DNA of 64,000 bases. Origin: Nectonema munidae. Taxonomy: Eukaryota; Nematomorpha; Nectonematoida; Nectonematidae. The notes under the pieces are model-generated. The model was not told the DNA's origin, searched no databases, and worked only from the letters and a program-made list of their open reading frames with translations. Within the stretch, counting starts at the first letter, position 1, and every line of letters starts with the position of its first letter. The stretch is taken from positions 310,001 to 374,000 of the forward strand of contig JAUIRK010000278.1 in the NCBI GenBank assembly GCA_030549495.1. Reading direction: 5' to 3'. The translations under genes were made by a program, and so were the position numbers. Below are positions 63,020 to 64,000 of this stretch, one piece after another.

Positions 63020-63165
63020 GTAAAGGTACCATGTGGTGTTTTCATCGAGAAGGCACAATTGCGCCGCTTGTATCGAACTATGAAGAAGTGGGCTGGATGC
63101 GGGATCGAACCCAAGACCTTGAGTTATCGAAACCCAGTACCTAACCAACCTTACTCAAGCCCTCG
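63020..63165 (-). repeat. tRNA-derived SINE, best-preserved copy
   Basis: On the minus strand: ggttggttaggtactggg (A box region), gtcttgggttcgatcccgca (perfect B box ggttcgatccc), then a body with ttcatagttcgatacaag, cggcgcaattgtgccttctc, gatgaaaacaccacatg and tail gtacctttacctttaa. About 146 bp. Other copies are at 980, 9376, 22501, 40640, 48105, 52590 and 55720. Confidence 0.85.
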
Positions 63166-63514
63166 ACTGTATCTACTAGAGATTTTAAAGGGATGGGAGT
63201 CAAAGTCAGAATCGCAAGTGAAGAGTTGGCGTTAAATCCATTACGTTTTTTAATATTTGGAGTCGCAGTTGCCGCATATTTTCCTTTAGAGTCCGCAACC
63301 CTGCTTGTGAAATAATGTCTGTGTAATTAAATTTTAAAATTTATTGTTAAAAAAAATATTTCGACTTTATGAGTCTTCTTCAACTCTCAAGACAATCAGA
63401 AAGAGAAGCTTGACTCAAGTTGAAAAATACTTTTTTAATGGAAATATTTTTTAAAAGCCATTGCATCCCAGAAAAAGGGTGAGAGGATAAGTAATTCGAT
63501 ATAAAAGTACCATA

Positions 63515-63616
63515 ACCTTTTGAGGACCAGTGTGACACCGGGTCTGCTTTAAGTATATAAAATTGCATTGAAAAAATGCAAACGATTAGTCCTAAAAATT
63601 CTGGTCCTCAAAGGCC
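63515..63616. mobile_element. piggyBac-type MITE (family M), copy 4
   Basis: The left end is ccttttgaggaccag and the right end ctggtcctcaaagg; the interior has tgtgacaccgg (as in copy 2) and gcaaacgatta (family core with one change). The flanking TTAA is degraded (ataa on the left, ctaa on the right). Confidence 0.75.
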
Positions 63617-63619
63617 TAA

Positions 63620-64000
63620 AATCAAAAAATTGTGTGCGTCAGTTAAAACTGACAATAGGGTGAAATGGGTAATGATTTGTAATACTTTCTTACCATATTC
63701 CTCGCTCATATAAAATTTATTAATTTGTTATATATAAATTAAAATTGCCAAAAAATATTTAGAGTCAAAAAATACAAATTAAAGAATATCATTCAGCAAC
63801 TTGTATGTTGCACTCACCTGGCCTAAGGAATATATAGGATCTGGTCTATTTCTCATATTTATTCGAAATCTCTTATTACTTTTTCCTCTTCCTCATAACT
63901 TGTGATATTAAATCAACTGATGGCTGTTTAATATGGAGATAAACTTTCTCCTATCTTTGCCCTTAATGTCTTCTTTGCCCATAGCTTCTTACCTTAATCA
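63620..64000. other. AT-rich end of window, nothing identified
   Basis: No supported feature. Confidence 0.5.

Overview
The window is nuclear DNA from an animal. It is very AT-rich (my impression is about 70% A+T), has introns with GT-AG borders, TATA boxes and AATAAA signals, and is packed with eukaryotic transposon relics (hAT/ZBED, piggyBac, Tigger, MULE, LINE, tRNA-derived SINE, one Ty3/gypsy element). Nothing bacterial is present. The mix of AT richness and element families would suit an arthropod such as a parasitic copepod, but that is inference, not something the sequence proves.

Host genes are few. (1) A Yip1-family Golgi membrane protein (YIPF5-like) lies on the minus strand at 34.45-38.67 kb, split by a 3.45-kb intron that holds two hAT relics. 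(2) A first exon of an SDHAF1-like LYR-type mitochondrial assembly factor lies on the plus strand at 58.59 kb. (3) An unnamed gene of at least seven small exons lies on the minus strand at 13.80-19.2 kb; a whole, young Ty3/gypsy element sits in one of its introns. (4) A pair of nearly identical intronless genes of unknown function at 19.70 and 23.70 kb each has its own TATA box and poly(A) signal. (5) A possible first exon of another minus-strand gene lies at 12.87-13.05 kb.

Layout: 0-6 kb holds LINE and MULE relics and copy A of a 1.3-kb repeat (R1). 6-13 kb is AT-rich filler with two MITEs, a SINE and a piggyBac relic. 13-26 kb is the gene-bearing stretch with the gypsy element and the duplicated gene pair. 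26-33 kb holds two hAT relics on either side of a 3.65-kb element with inverted ends and two 150-bp-period satellite arrays. 33-38.7 kb has nested MITEs and the YIPF5 gene. 39-47 kb is a mosaic of hAT, R1, R2 and pogo-like pieces. 47-57 kb holds a LINE tail, SINEs, a hAT relic, R2, and R1 copy B with a MITE inserted. 58.6 kb is SDHAF1. 59.5-62.3 kb is a nearly open Tigger element followed by a hAT tail. 63 kb has a SINE and a MITE.

The genes do not form an operon or pathway. The best new material is the gene pair with an apparent gene-conversion tract, the satellite-bearing inverted-end element, the gypsy element lodged five bases inside an intron and carrying a likely self-priming site, and a piggyBac-type MITE family with a shared core word.
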